From Corydoras sp. C115 (lineage: Eukaryota > Chordata > Actinopteri > Siluriformes > Callichthyidae), in the NCBI GenBank assembly GCA_019802505.1, contig JAFMOC010000810.1, forward strand, positions 17,679-81,678: a stretch of DNA of 64,000 nucleotides. Direction: 5' to 3'. Positions 1 through 10,813 of the stretch are shown piece after piece. The notes beneath the pieces were generated by a model. That model worked only from the letters and a program-made list of their open reading frames with translations, did not search any database and was not told where the DNA came from. The position numbers and the translations under genes are program-made. Numbering within the stretch: position 1 is the first letter of the stretch; each line of letters opens with the position of its first letter.

Positions 1-384
1 CTTTGGACTTCATGATGCTGTTTGCTCCCCAATATTCTCTTAACCAACATCTGAGGCCGTCACGGAGCAGCTGTATTTGTACTGAGATTAGATTACACAC
101 AGGTGGACCCTTTTGAGTCATTAGCACTCATCAGGCAACTTCTGAATGCAATTGGTTGCACTCAGGGAAAAGGGGGCTGAATACTTTTGCACGTCGCACT
201 TATTAGTTTTTTATTTGTAAAAAATGTTTTGATTCATGTATAATTTTCTTTCCACTTCACAATTGTATACCACTTTGTGTTGGTCTTTCACATTAAATTC
301 CAGTGAAATATATTTATGTTTGTGGTTGTAATGTGACAAAATATGGAAAAGTTCAAGGGGTATGAATACTTTTGCAACCCACTG
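1..384 (-). mobile_element. Tc1-like transposon, 5' end, cut by window edge
   Basis: Bases 1-13 are the reverse complement of the first codons of the transposase seen at 9184, followed by its untranslated leader and a terminal inverted repeat of about 220 bp ending in CCCACTG at 384. A TA target dinucleotide follows at 385-386. The sequence is almost identical to the end of the element at 8813-10409, so it is the same family in the opposite orientation. The transposase body lies to the left of the window. Confidence 0.9.
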
Positions 385-952
385 TAATAATATTTATTGA
401 AGCGCATCTTCCAAACAGTAGGTAATCTGGAAATGAATCTGGAAACCTAACCACCAATAAATAGGAAGAGAAGAAAAGGAACTATAACAACAGCAGCACC
501 TCAGCAAGATTTAATGAAAAAGGAAAGTTGTGTGCGTCATCATTATTAACATCAGATCAAATCCAGTTCATTACTGAAGGTGAGATTCTTTATTAAACTT
601 ATTAAAGCTTTATACTATGTGTAGATCATCGGGATGGAAATAAGACTGATAGAAATTGGATTTTAGATTTAAGACTGTGTTCTAGATGCTGATATTGTTT
701 ATAATGCTAATAACTTAAAAGATTAATGTGAATGCACTGTAATCAGAAGTAATAAAGTATAAAATTATATGTTTACGACTCTCTCATTACTCTGTCCTTA
801 AACAAACCACAATGCAGCCAACTTTATTCAGCAAAACAACATTTAATTTATTTCGATTGTTAACGTGAGCAAGGTCATAGAGGTGATGGATCCTATCTCA
901 GCTCTCATTCAACAAAAGGAGGAGAAACACCCTGAACCTGTTACCAGTCTAG

Positions 953-2981
953 GTGAGATTATTAACCACAATGCCAACATACCACCACAAACTATACAAA
1001 AGTAAACCATTACACAAAGTCGGGGTCTGTAAAATGTTAATTGATATTTAGTAATGGGCTATAAAAAATATAAAATATAAAAATGACCATACAAAATGTA
1101 TGAATTAAATAAATCTTTTTTACATTAAAACAATATACACTGTTATATAAACAGCTGTGCAGCCTTAAGAAAAGCAGGTGTCAGTGAGGCTAACCAGCAA
1201 AAAAAAAAAAAAAAAAAGATAAGGCCATGTGGTCTTGGCACCTGTCATGCTTAATGTCAAGCCTGAGAGGACAGTGCTATGATATGGGGTTGCTGCACTT
1301 AGTCACGTCTGAGTTCAGCAACATTACCTGCCCAAAGAATGAGGTCAGCTGACGACCTGAATGTACTGAACCACCAGGTTATTCCATCAATTGATCTTTT
1401 TCTCCTGATGGCATGGATATATTTTAAAATGACAATGCCCATGATGCATCAGTCTCAAAAAGTGAAAGAGGAGAGTAGACTGTGTAGGGAGCAGGAGACA
1501 TCATTTTCAAACATAAATTTGGCCACCACAGAGTCCAGACTTAAAACCATATTCAGAATGTTTAGAAAGTGCTGGTGAAGATTTTGTTCAGTGGTTTAAA
1601 TTCCCCAATATTAATACAATATTTTGGGGCAAAAATCTGTGCAACTCAGGACAAAAATAAATGTTGTGACATTGCAGCATGCGGACACAGTCCAAACAAA
1701 TATTCTTGTGTGACCAGTTTTAACCATGCAGTTTATATATATTCCCCCACATTGGTAACATTGGTGGATTTGGGATTTAAACACCCCACCATCAGATTAT
1801 AAAAAAAACCAACACACTAACCACAGAGCTGTCACTTTTTGTTCCGCATACTGCCTTTTATACTGAATCATCATTACAATTCTCTGTGGACTTCAAATTG
1901 TTATATAGTTTTTTAAATGAAAAGAAAATGGAACACAACTCATATTCTATTAAGTATATTTATTGACCCGCTAACAGGAACGTTTTGATCATTAGGCCTC
2001 CGTCAGCATGCTCAACAGACACCAAAATCAAATACTGGGCTACAGTATCGTTTTTTTTTTTTTTTTACATAGCACAGGTAAATCTCCCTCTGTAGTACTT
2101 AAGATCTCTTTCCCCTCTGCCTGCTTCTGACCTATTTTACTATCAACAAGAGGAGAGATAATTAATGACATTACAACAACACAAGAAAGGTGCTGCCATT
2201 TACCTGCGTCCTAAAACCCATCACACCCTGGTGCCACAATTATGTATCCCATAAAACACACATGAGAAAAAAAGTTCTGCATCTTTGCTTGATCTGCCAA
2301 ACTACTATCTGAAGATCCAGTGAATGGTATCAGAGTGCCTGATGTAAGAGAATTTATTTTTCTCTCATCCAAAACTGTGGTTGCATATGTGCATTATAAC
2401 AGATGTGTGATGCAAAAAGTGAAGTATATAAAATTATATGGATTTTAAACTGGCAAACGTGTTAATTGACCAATAAACTAATACACATTATCTAGTACAG
2501 TGGTTCTTGATCACAGTCAAAAGGTCTTGTGAATTACTGACCTAGAATTATGACTAAAATTTGAGTTGGAGTATAAATACAATTCCATTTGCAGACAAAA
2601 TCATGATGTGCCTGTTTATTTTTTCTTGTTTTAAAGTTTCAAGGAAAGAAATTTGATGTGTCTTTAAAAGGGATGCAAGATGGGCTTCTAATATGAAGCT
2701 ATGTTTTACATCCTACCCTACATCCTTTGCCATGCTTATGACATCTGTTGTGTGAATCTGGAGTATCCACATGTTTTGAACTCTTCCTTTCAATTTCTAC
2801 AGTGAGATGGTAATCACTAGTTATTAGAAATTTATAAACAAATGGGGACAACATTATCTCAACTTTAACACATTCAAAAGACAAGATACCAAGGTTGTGG
2901 AAAACACATTTGTTCACTGTGGTGAAATTAGGTATCAACATTAGTGCATTTCTTAAAGAAAAAGAACATCTCTGCCTACAG
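953..2981 (+). other. Intron of ZNF-1 holding a Tc1 relic
   Basis: This intron is AT-rich and shares blocks with the matching introns of ZNF-4, ZNF-5 and ZNF-6, for example the stretch around 2150-2350. It carries the old Tc1 relic at 1215-1620, two poly-A or poly-T runs (1199-1217, 2051-2066) and the faint remains of the 70-codon exon near 2635-2805. I see no other gene in it. Confidence 0.6.
1215..1620 (+). mobile_element. Fossil Tc1-like transposase in ZNF-1 intron
   Basis: The frame beginning near 1339 reads RSADDLNV and then, through frame changes, matches the C-terminal third of a Tc1 transposase: the region before the second catalytic Asp, a decayed DNDA-like motif, and the KEWF-type helix. 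The same relic lies in the same orientation relative to the gene in ZNF-2, ZNF-4 and ZNF-6, so it entered the ancestral gene before these duplications. It is far too broken to encode a transposase. Confidence 0.75.
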
Positions 2982-3675
2982 GAAAAAATTTTACTGAGTG
3001 AACATGAGCATATCCACAGAGACGCAGAAAAATATTTCAACATACAGTGTGGAAGGAGTTTCACTTAACAGACTTCTTCTAAGTTGGCAGATTGTCCACA
3101 AAGAAGAAAACCCACATTCCTGGTCAGTTTGAAAAGAGTTACACTCCAGATTTTCAACCTGACCAACACCAGCCCATTCACACAGAAGAAAAAACATTCA
3201 TGTGCTCACAATGTGGAAAAAATTTGACTCAAAACAGTTCTTTTAAACAACACCAGTGTATTCACACAGGAGATAAACCATATTCTTGCTCACAGTGTGA
3301 AAAGGGTTTTGCTCAGCAGAGTAGACTTATAGTGCATAAAGCGTATTCACACAGGAGAAAAACGATATTCCTGCTCACAGTGTGGAAAAAGTTTTTCCCG
3401 AATACATGATTTGAAATTACACCAGTGCATTAACACAGGAGAAAAGCCATATTTCTGTTCAAATTGCGGTAAGAGTTTTACAAATCAAAGTAGCCTTAAA
3501 GAACACCAGCATGTTCACACTGGAGAAAAACCCTATTCCTGCTCACAGTGTGGAAAAAGTATTTTTTAAAAAAAGTATTTTTATAAAAAAACTTTGTAAA
3601 CGTCAGTATACACTTTTTTGGCAGAAAATATAATACCATTATAAAATCAAGCATAAGATGACAGAGGTCTACATA

Positions 3676-5307
3676 CACACGTGGACAAAATTGTTGGTAC
3701 CCCTTCGTTAATGACAGAAAAACCCACAATGGTAACAGAAATAACTTTAATCTGATATAAGTAATAATAAATAAAAATTTTATGAAAATGTACAAATGAA
3801 AGTCAGACATTGCTTTTCAACCATGCTTTAACAGAATTATTTAAAAAAATAAACTCATGAAACAGGCCTGGACAGAAATGATGGTACCCTTAACTTAATA
3901 TTTTGTTGCACAACCTTTTGAGGCAATCACTGCAATCAAACGATTCCTGTATCTGTCAGTGAGACGTCTGCACCTCTCAGCAGGTATTTTGGCCCACTCT
4001 TCATGTGCAAATTGCTTCAGTTGTCTCAGGTTTGAAGGGTGCCTTTTCCAGACGGCATGTTTCAGCTCCATCCAAAGATGCTCAATAGGATTTAGGTCAG
4101 GGCTCATAGAAGGCCACTTCAGAATAGTCCAGTGTTTTCCTCTTAGCCATTCTTGAGTGTTTTTAGATGTGTGTTTTGGGTCATTATCCTGTTGTAAGAC
4201 CCACGACCTACGACTGAGACCAAGCTTTCTGACACTGGGCAGCACATTTCTCTCTAGAATCCCTTGATAATCTTGAGATTCATTATACCCTGCACAGATT
4301 CAAGACACCCTGTGCCAGATGCAGCAAAGCAGCCCCAGAACATAACAGAGCCTCCTCCATGTTTCACAGTAGGGACAGTGTTCTTTTCTTGATATGCTTC
4401 ATTTTTCCATCTGTGAACATAGAGCTGATGTGCCTTGCCAAAAAGTTCCATTTTTGTCTTATCTGTCCATAAGACATTCTCCCAGAAGCTTTGTGGCTTG
4501 TCAACATGAAGTTTGGCAAATTCTAGTCTGGCTTTTTTATGTTTTGTTTTCAACAATGGTGTCCTCCTTGGTCGTCTCCCATGAAGTCCACTTTGGCTCA
4601 AACATCGACGGATAGTTCGATCTGAGACTGATGTTCCTTGAGCTTGAAGTTCACCTTGAATCTCTTTACATGTTTTTCTTGACTCTTTTGTTACCATTCG
4701 TGTTATCCATCTCTTTGATTTGTCATCAGATTTGTCATTTTACTCCTGCGTCCACGTCCAGGGAGGTTGGCTACAGTCCCATGGATCTTAAATTTCTGAA
4801 TCACATGTGCAACTGTAGTCACAGGAACATCAAGCTGCTTGGAGATGGTCTTATAACCTTTACCTTTAACATGCTTGTCTATTATTTTCTTTCTAATGTC
4901 CTGAGACAACAATTTTTTTTGCTTCCTCTGGTTCATGTTGAGTGTGGTACACACCTTGTCACCAAACAGCACAGTGACTACCTGTAGCCCTATATATAGG
5001 CCCACTGACTAATTACAATATTGTAGACACCTGTGATACTAATTAGTGAACACACCTTGATTTAACATGTCCGTTTGGTCACATTAATTTCAGGGGTACC
5101 ATCATTTCTGTCCAGGCCTGTTTCATGAGTTTATTTTTTTTAATAATTCTGTTAAAGCATGGTTGAAAAGCAATATCTGACTTTCATTTGTACATTTTCA
5201 TAGAATTTTTATTTATTATTACTTTTATCAGATTAAAGTTATTTCTGTTACCATTGTGGGTTTTTTTGTCATTAACCAAGGGGTACCAACAATTTTGTCC
5301 ACGTGTG
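3676..5307 (-). mobile_element. Tc1-like transposon with both ends, inactive
   Basis: Terminal inverted repeats of about 210-230 bp begin CACACGTGGACAAAATTG at 3676 and end with the complement at 5307, flanked by TA at 3674-3675 and 5308-5309. The element sits in the 3' flank of ZNF-1, splitting sequence that is continuous after ZNF-4 (near 23980) and ZNF-6. The transposase gene between the repeats is broken (see 3895-5005). Confidence 0.92.
3895..5005 (-). pseudogene. Tc1-like transposase, frameshifted
   Basis: The DDE transposase of the element at 3676-5307 would cut and rejoin DNA at TA sites. It survives in three pieces in different frames. Positions 4703-5005 give the N-terminal paired-type helix-turn-helix DNA-binding region (Met start within it, about MNQRKQKK). 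Positions 4254-4697 give the second DNA-binding half and the first catalytic Asp in WTDKTK, where relatives usually have DET. Positions 3895-4245 give the second Asp in QQDNDPKHT and the catalytic Glu in NPIEHLW, the DD34E spacing of Tc1. The breaks lie near 4700 and 4250. The total fits the usual length of about 340 residues, so the copy decayed by small indels rather than large deletions. Confidence 0.9.
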
Positions 5308-5309
5308 TA

Positions 5310-5915
5310 ACAATGTCCAGATGCTCTAATTAAATCTGGTCATGTTGTTTCCAATAACTTCTCAATATTACCAACTGAAAAGGTAATCGCTGCGTGAAAT
5401 ATAAGGTAGAAATGTTTAGTACTTTAGTTTGCCACATTTGAAGTGTTCTAAAAACACATTCAGTCACAAATCTTTCAGGAAGTAATGGAAAGAAAACAAA
5501 TTGATGACTTCCTATTTACTAAATTGTCTAAAAACTGCATTTTTACTGATTTACAAACATTTATATTTTCATTTCATATTGTTTATTTATTCATATTTAA
5601 AAAAAAAAAAAAAAAAAAAAAAAACAGGATAGGTTATCTGCACATGTGGGATTTCATTTATGGCAGCTCAGGTTTTAGTCATTTATTTAGATTTGAATGA
5701 GTTCAGATACGGTTTCAAATAGAAATAAAGTTTAAATGAATCGTGTTAGTCTTAAAAATGTTTTACATTTCCTCTGTATTATATAATACATTATGTCAGT
5801 TCTTATATTTTAATGAAACCAATAAAAATGTGTTTTGTTTCTGTTTGTATCCATTTATTATGTATTTTATATTGTATAATCTAAAGTTACAACCTGATCA
5901 TTGAAACTGATTCTC
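5310..5915. other. 3' flank of ZNF-1, no gene seen
   Basis: This stretch continues the ZNF 3' flank seen after ZNF-4 and ZNF-6 (for example the AAATATAAGGTAGAAATG block near 5397). It contains a run of about 26 A at 5599-5624. From about 5330 it forms the left arm of the large inverted repeat with 6888-10790. Confidence 0.6.
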
Positions 5916-6505
5916 ATTTAGTCATTTATTGGACGCTTTTATCCAAAGCGACTTACAAGGTGAGCACAGGGTTAATCACAACATCCCTGGAGCAATGAGG
6001 GTTAAGGGTCTTGTTCAAGGACCCACATTGGTAACTTCAGTGGACCTGGGATTTGAACCGCCAACCTTCAGATTGATAGCCCAACACCATAACCACTGAG
6101 CTACCACTCCCATCAGTTCTCCTCATCTGTGATCAATAAACATAAAACTTTTGATTAAACTGCGTCTCTGTGAGTTTTCTCATGAAAGTAAATATGTCCT
6201 GCCACATTTTTAGTGTTACAAACTAAACCTCCAAAAACAATGTAGAGTCAATAATAAATGAATCATTGGCTTCAGATGTATCTGCAGGTTTACCGAATTG
6301 CAAATGCGTCTCAGCTTAATCATGCAACAGCACTTTGTCTGTGTGTGTGTTAGGATTTTGAGACTTTAGTCAGACTTGTCTCTGTATGTAAAATATATTG
6401 ACACATTGTTCCTTTGTGTTCGCTCGCTGTGACTAAAAGTTACACATCCTGGCACTTTCACACATTTTAGATTTCTACTAGAATGTTTTGTTTGTCATCA
6501 TTTTG
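5330..6505 (+). repeat. Left arm of the ZNF-1/ZNF-2 inverted repeat
   Basis: The sequence matches the reverse complement of 6888-7480, of pieces of 7855-8065, and of 10590-10790. For example TCTAAAGTTACAACCTGATCA near 5880 pairs with TGATCAGGTTGTGACTTTAGA near 7294. Each arm has since gained its own insertions (a SINE-B on the left; SINE-A copies and a Tc1 element on the right). The spacer is about 6505-6888. Confidence 0.8.
5916..6112 (-). mobile_element. SINE-B (tRNA-derived, LINE-type tail)
   Basis: On the minus strand it begins GGTAGCTCAGTGGTTA (Pol III A box), has a B-box-like GGTTCAAATCC, and ends in GTCGCTTTGGATAAAAGCGTCC, a tail shared with fish LINEs. Related copies lie at 16430, 16903 and 55421. 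Confidence 0.85.
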
Positions 6506-6560
6506 GGATAAGAGGGTTGGTTTCTGGCCACAAACCCACACAGACACACTGTGCTGTAGC

Positions 6561-6592
6561 AAACGTGCTAACCACTAAGCCACTGTGCCACC
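6561..6592 (-). mobile_element. SINE-A head fragment
   Basis: About 32 bp match the tRNA-like first bases of SINE-A in reverse orientation. The rest is absent, and it lies in the spacer of the inverted repeat. Confidence 0.6.
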
Positions 6593-6887
6593 TCACTCTT
6601 AAATTGTTGGTGAGAACTAACCTAGAGACCAGTTTTAGTTTCACACACATTTTAATTTATTAGAACATGATCTCAAGATTAAAGATGAACCATAAATTTT
6701 AAAGGCGCTACTTGCTCTGTACAACTACATGACGTTTCTCATGTGGACATCTGCAGCATAACTGTTCTTTAACTTCGTAATTTTACCTAAAACTCCCAGA
6801 GATGATATGATTAAACAATTGTTATTGACACTGTTATATCAGGCATTTCTTTATTATTACACAGTATTTATGGACAGAAACAAACCA

Positions 6888-7001
6888 TCTGATGATCAAA
6901 ACATTCTGATACAAATCTAAAATGAGTAAAAGTGTCAGGATTTGTAACTTTTAGCCACAGCGTGTTGACACAAGGGAAAGATCTGTAAATGTCTTACATC
7001 C

Positions 7002-7035
<34 letters not shown>

Positions 7036-7480
7036 TGCTGTAGCATGATTGGGCTGAGACGGATTTGCAACTCGCTAAACCTGCAGATGCATCTGAAGCC
7101 AATGATCCATTTTCATTCACTCTATTTTGTGTTGGTTGGGAGGGCAAATGGCAAAGCTCCTGCTTTTTGTTTACAATTCTGTTTGTAACACTAAAAATGT
7201 TGCAGGACATATTTACTTTCAGGGAAAACTCACAGAGACAGTTTAATACAAAGTTTTATGTTTATTGATCACAGCTGAGGAGAATCTGTTTGAATGATCA
7301 GGTTGTGACTTTAGATTATACAAACTAAAATCCATAATCAATGGATACAAAAAAAACAAAAACATAACACATTTTTATTCGTTCCATTAAAATATAAGAA
7401 AATTTATTACATTAATACAGAGGAAATGTAAAACATTTTAAGACTTGAACTAAAAAGATGAATTTAAACTTTATATTTTA
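6888..7480 (-). repeat. Right arm of the ZNF-1/ZNF-2 inverted repeat (inner part)
   Basis: Reverse complement of 5690-6505. It includes a (CA)n run at 7004-7033 where the left arm has a short TG run. The arm resumes beyond the SINE and Tc1 insertions at 10590-10790, leading into ZNF-2. Confidence 0.75.
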
Positions 7481-7510
7481 AACCCTATCTAAACTTAAGG
7501 TCATTGATCT

Positions 7511-7853
7511 ATCCATCCATTATCTTCCACTTTATCCTGTACTAGGGTCATGGGGGGTTCCCCATGCCCATCCAGGTGAAAACGTTTCAGGCACTGGCCA
7601 GATACACCCAGGATAGGGTGCCAATTTATACCTGGGCACATACTCACTTACACAAACACACTCTAGATGGTGTAATTTGGAGAATTCAATTGACCTTGAT
7701 CCAAATTTTTGGACTGTGGGAGGAAACTGGAGAACCCGGAAGAAACCAACGAGGACATGGGTAGAACATGGAAACTCCACCCAGATTGGGATTCGAACCA
7801 GGAATCTCTAGTGCTGAGAGGAGAATGTTCTAACCACTTAACCACTGTGCCTC
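7511..7853 (-). mobile_element. SINE-A, nearly full length
   Basis: On the minus strand it has a diverged tRNA-like head, the conserved GTGGGTTTCTTCCGG-type middle block, and the tail ending in GATAATGGATGGAT. Several substitutions mark it as older than the copies at 15674 or 24705. Confidence 0.85.
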
Positions 7854-8066
7854 CCTCACTGATCTATTAATCATTCAAATCTAAATAAATGAGTTAAATC
7901 TGACCTCCCATAGAAGAACTCCAATGATTCCACATGTGCAGATCCTCTATTACAGAAGGTTCATCATTAAATCAAATCCACAATAACAAGTTCCTGTTTT
8001 CTCAGTGAATAAATAGAAACATCAGGACTTCTATATTTATTAAGAAAAGACTAATTTATTAAACGC

Positions 8067-8338
8067 GGCGGCACGGTGGCTTAGTGGTTAGCACGTTCGC
8101 CTCTCAGCACTAGGGATTCCCGGTTCGAATCCCCATCTGGGTGGAGTTTCCATGTTCTCTCTGTGTCTGCGTGGGTTTCTTCCGGGTTCTCCGGTTTCCT
8201 CTGATAGTCCAAAAACATGGATCAAGTCAATTGAGATCTCCAAATTGTCCCATATACAGTGTGTATGCGTGCGTGTCTGTGTGAGTGAGTGTGTGCCCAG
8301 CGATAGATTGGCGCCCTGTCCTGGGTGTATCTGCCCAT
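8067..8338 (+). mobile_element. SINE-A, 3' truncated
   Basis: It begins GGCGGCACGGTGGCTTAGTG (A box) with GGTTCGAATCC (B box) at about 8121, continues through the conserved middle, and stops at the GTGTATCTGCCC block without the GAATGAATG tail. Confidence 0.9.
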
Positions 8339-8812
8339 TTAATAATGTATTAAACAATTTTAAAAATCAATTTTTTTTTTTTTTATCATAACATTAAATC
8401 GCAATTTACAAATTAATTGACAGCACTTATGATGTTTCTGTATCTCTTAGAAACACACAGCAGCTGGTTTAAACAAATTATTTTATAAATTCTTATTAAA
8501 AAAAAGAATAAAAAGATTATAAAGATTCATAAAAAGTAAATGGAAGCATAAGTGCTTGTAAATCAGTAAAAACAGATCATTTAGTATTTAGAAGATTTAG
8601 TAAATAGGATCTCATATTTCTCCTGGCGGCACGGTGGTTTAGTGGTTTAGCACGTTCTCTCAGCACTAGGGATTCCCGGTTTGAATCCCAATATGGGTGG
8701 AGTTTCCATGTTCTCCATGTGTCTGCGTGGGTTTCTTCCGGGTTCTCCGGTTTCCTCTGATAGTCCAAAAACATGGATCAAGTCATTTGAGTTCTCCAAA
8801 TTGCCCCATATA

Positions 8813-10409
8813 CAGTGGGTTGCAAAAGTATTCATACCCCTTGAACTTTTCCATATTTTGTCACATTACAACCACAAACATAAATATATTTCACTGGAAT
8901 TTAATGTGAAAGACCAACACAAAGTGGTATACAATTGTGAAGTGGAAGGAAAATTATACATGAATCAACATTTTTTTTACAAATAAAAAACTGAAAAGTG
9001 CGACGTGCAAAAGTATTCAGCCCCCTTTTCCCTGAGTGCAACCAATTGCATTCAGAAGTTGCCTGATGAGTGCTAATGACTCAAAAGGGTCCACCTGTGT
9101 TTAATCTAATCTCAGTACAAATACAGCTGCTCCGTGACGGCCTCAGATGTTGGTTAAGAGAATATTGGGGAGCAAACAGCATCATGAAGTCCAAAGAACA
9201 CACCAGACAGGTTAGGAAAATGGTTTTGGAGAAGTTTAAAGCAGGCTTAGGTTATAAAAAGATTTCCCAAGCTTTGAACATCTCACGGAGCACTGTTCAA
9301 TCCATCATCCGGAAATGGAAAGAGTATGGCACCACAGTAAACCTGCCAAGACAAGGCCGTCCACCTAAACTTACAGGCCGAACAAGGAGATCACTGATCA
9401 GAGAGGCAGCCAAGAGGCCCATGATGACTCTGGATGAAATGCAGACAGCCACAGCTCAGGTGGGGGAAACTGTCCACAGGACAACAATTAGTCGTGCACT
9501 ACACAAATGTGGTCTTTATGGAAGAGTGGCAAGGAGAAAGCCATTGTTAAAAAAAAACCATAAGAAGTCCCGTTTGCAGTTTGCCAGAAGCCATGTTGAG
9601 GACACAGCAAACATGTGGAAGAAGGTGCTTTGGTCAGACGAGACCAAAATTGAACTTTTTGGCCACAATGCAAAACGCTATGTGTGGCGGAGAAATAACA
9701 CTGCACATCACTCTGAAAACACCATCCCCACTGTCAAATATGGTGGTGGCATATGGTGCTTCTCTTCAGCAGGGACCGGGAAGTTGGTCAAAGTTGATGG
9801 GAAGATGGATGGAGCCAAATACAGGGCAATCTTGGTAGAAAACCTGTTGGAGTCAGCAAAAGATTTGAGACTGGGGCGGAGGTTCACCTTCCAGCAGGAC
9901 AACGACCCTAAACATAAAGCCAGAGCTACAATGGAGTGGTTTAAAAAAAAGAATATTCATGTGTTAGAATGGCCCAGTCAAAGTCCAGACCTAAACCCAA
10001 TTGAGAATTTGTGGCAAGATCTCAAAACTGCTGTTCACAAACGCTCTCCATCCAATCTGACTGAGCTTGAGCTGTTTTGCAAGGAGGAATGGGCAAGAAT
10101 TTCAGTCACTAGATGTGCAATGCTGGTGGAGACATACCCTAAAAGACTTGCAGCTGTAATTGCAGCAAAAGGTGGCTCCACAAAGTATTGACTCAGGGGG
10201 GCTGAATACTTTTGCACATCGCACTTTTCAGTTTTTTATTTGTAAAAAAAATGTTGATTCATGTATAATTTTCCTTCCACTTCACAATTGTATACCACTT
10301 TGTGTTGGTCTTTCACATTAAATTCCAGTGAAATATATTTATGTTTGTGGTTGTAATGTGACAAAATATGGAAAAGTTCAAGGGGTATGAATACTTTTAC
10401 AACCCACTG
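8813..10409 (+). mobile_element. Tc1-like transposon with long inverted repeats
   Basis: The ends are CAGTGGGTTGCAAAAG at 8813 and the complement at 10409, with inverted repeats of roughly 220 bp and TA duplicates at 8811-8812 and 10410-10411. The transposase is a single open frame. The repeats nearly match those of the partial copy at 1-384, which points to recent family activity. Confidence 0.95.
9184..10191 (+). CDS. Tc1-like transposase, one open frame with a small internal deletion
   Basis: A DD34E transposase of about 335 residues that would bind the element ends and catalyse cut-and-paste at TA sites in the nucleus. The ATG at 9184 is the family start (MKSKEHTRQ). Residues about 1-60 carry the first helix-turn-helix and 65-120 the second, with a GRPPKLT-type linker between. 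The catalytic residues are present: Asp in WSDETKIE, Asp in QQDNDPKH, Glu in NPIENLW. Near 9745-9757 the strand usually reading GGGSIMxWGCF is GGGIWCF, four codons short. Without that the length would be the normal 339-340. The deletion keeps the frame but removes core residues, so activity is doubtful. Confidence 0.93.
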   Translation: MKSKEHTRQVRKMVLEKFKAGLGYKKISQALNISRSTVQSIIRKWKEYGTTVNLPRQGRPPKLTGRTRRSLIREAAKRPMMTLDEMQTATAQVGETVHRTTISRALHKCGLYGRVARRKPLLKKNHKKSRLQFARSHVEDTANMWKKVLWSDETKIELFGHNAKRYVWRRNNTAHHSENTIPTVKYGGGIWCFSSAGTGKLVKVDGKMDGAKYRAILVENLLESAKDLRLGRRFTFQQDNDPKHKARATMEWFKKKNIHVLEWPSQSPDLNPIENLWQDLKTAVHKRSPSNLTELELFCKEEWARISVTRCAMLVETYPKRLAAVIAAKGGSTKY

Positions 10410-10573
10410 TAGAGTGTGTATGTGTACTGTGTGAGTGAGTGTGTGCCCAGAGATTGGCGCCCTGTCCTGGGTGTATCTGCCCAGCGCCCGAGACATTCTC
10501 CCCTGGATGGGCATGGGGAACCCGACCGCGACCCTTATAGAGGATAAAGCAGAAGATAATGAATGAATGAATT

Positions 10574-10813
10574 CTTTCTCCTTCGACTATGTCCTGAAAG
10601 GTTCTCGACAGTTTCATAAGCAGCAAATGTGTTTTTACAACACTTTAAATCTGGAGAAGTAAAGTACTAAACTTTTCTACCTTATATTTTACACAGTAAT
10701 TCTCTTTTCAGTTGGTACTGTTGAGCAGTTATTGGTTTCATAACTGCAGTTTTTTTTTTTGCCAATGATTTGATTTCATACAATGTTTGCAAAGCATTTG
10801 GATAAAAACCTGG
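10574..10813 (-). other. 3' flank of ZNF-2
   Basis: This AT-rich stretch matches the reverse complement of the ZNF-1 flank at 5330-5460 and the ZNF-5 flank near 36800-37110. It would hold the ZNF-2 3' UTR; no clear polyadenylation signal could be fixed. Confidence 0.5.

Larger units (their letters stand above)
395..3569 (+). pseudogene. ZNF-1: degraded C2H2 zinc-finger gene copy
   Basis: This is a decayed copy of the local zinc-finger family, whose intact members would be nuclear DNA-binding proteins. Exon 1 (about 395-579, non-coding) ends in a good GTGAGA donor. Exon 2 (832-952) has lost the leader start codon found in ZNF-2 and ZNF-6 (ATG to GTG); the next in-frame ATG is at 886. The 70-codon exon is only a scrap near 2635-2805. 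The finger exon begins after a CTACAG acceptor at 2981, with an ATG at 3004, but soon stops at TGA. Finger sequence resumes in another frame from about 3092: one good finger, one with a shifted second half, then two more in a third frame. It ends at a TAA at 3567-3569 inside the fifth finger. Several frame changes make a functional protein unlikely. Confidence 0.85.
8625..10573 (+). mobile_element. SINE-A split by a Tc1 element
   Basis: The SINE runs 8625-8812 and resumes at 10410-10573 with its GAATGAATGA tail. The Tc1-like element at 8813-10409 sits exactly at a TA in the CCCCATATAGAGTG part of the SINE. The SINE was therefore there first. Confidence 0.92.

Noticed and set aside
7001..7210. 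Open frame ending in alternating Val-Cys codons
   Set aside because: It is the translation of a (CA)n microsatellite.
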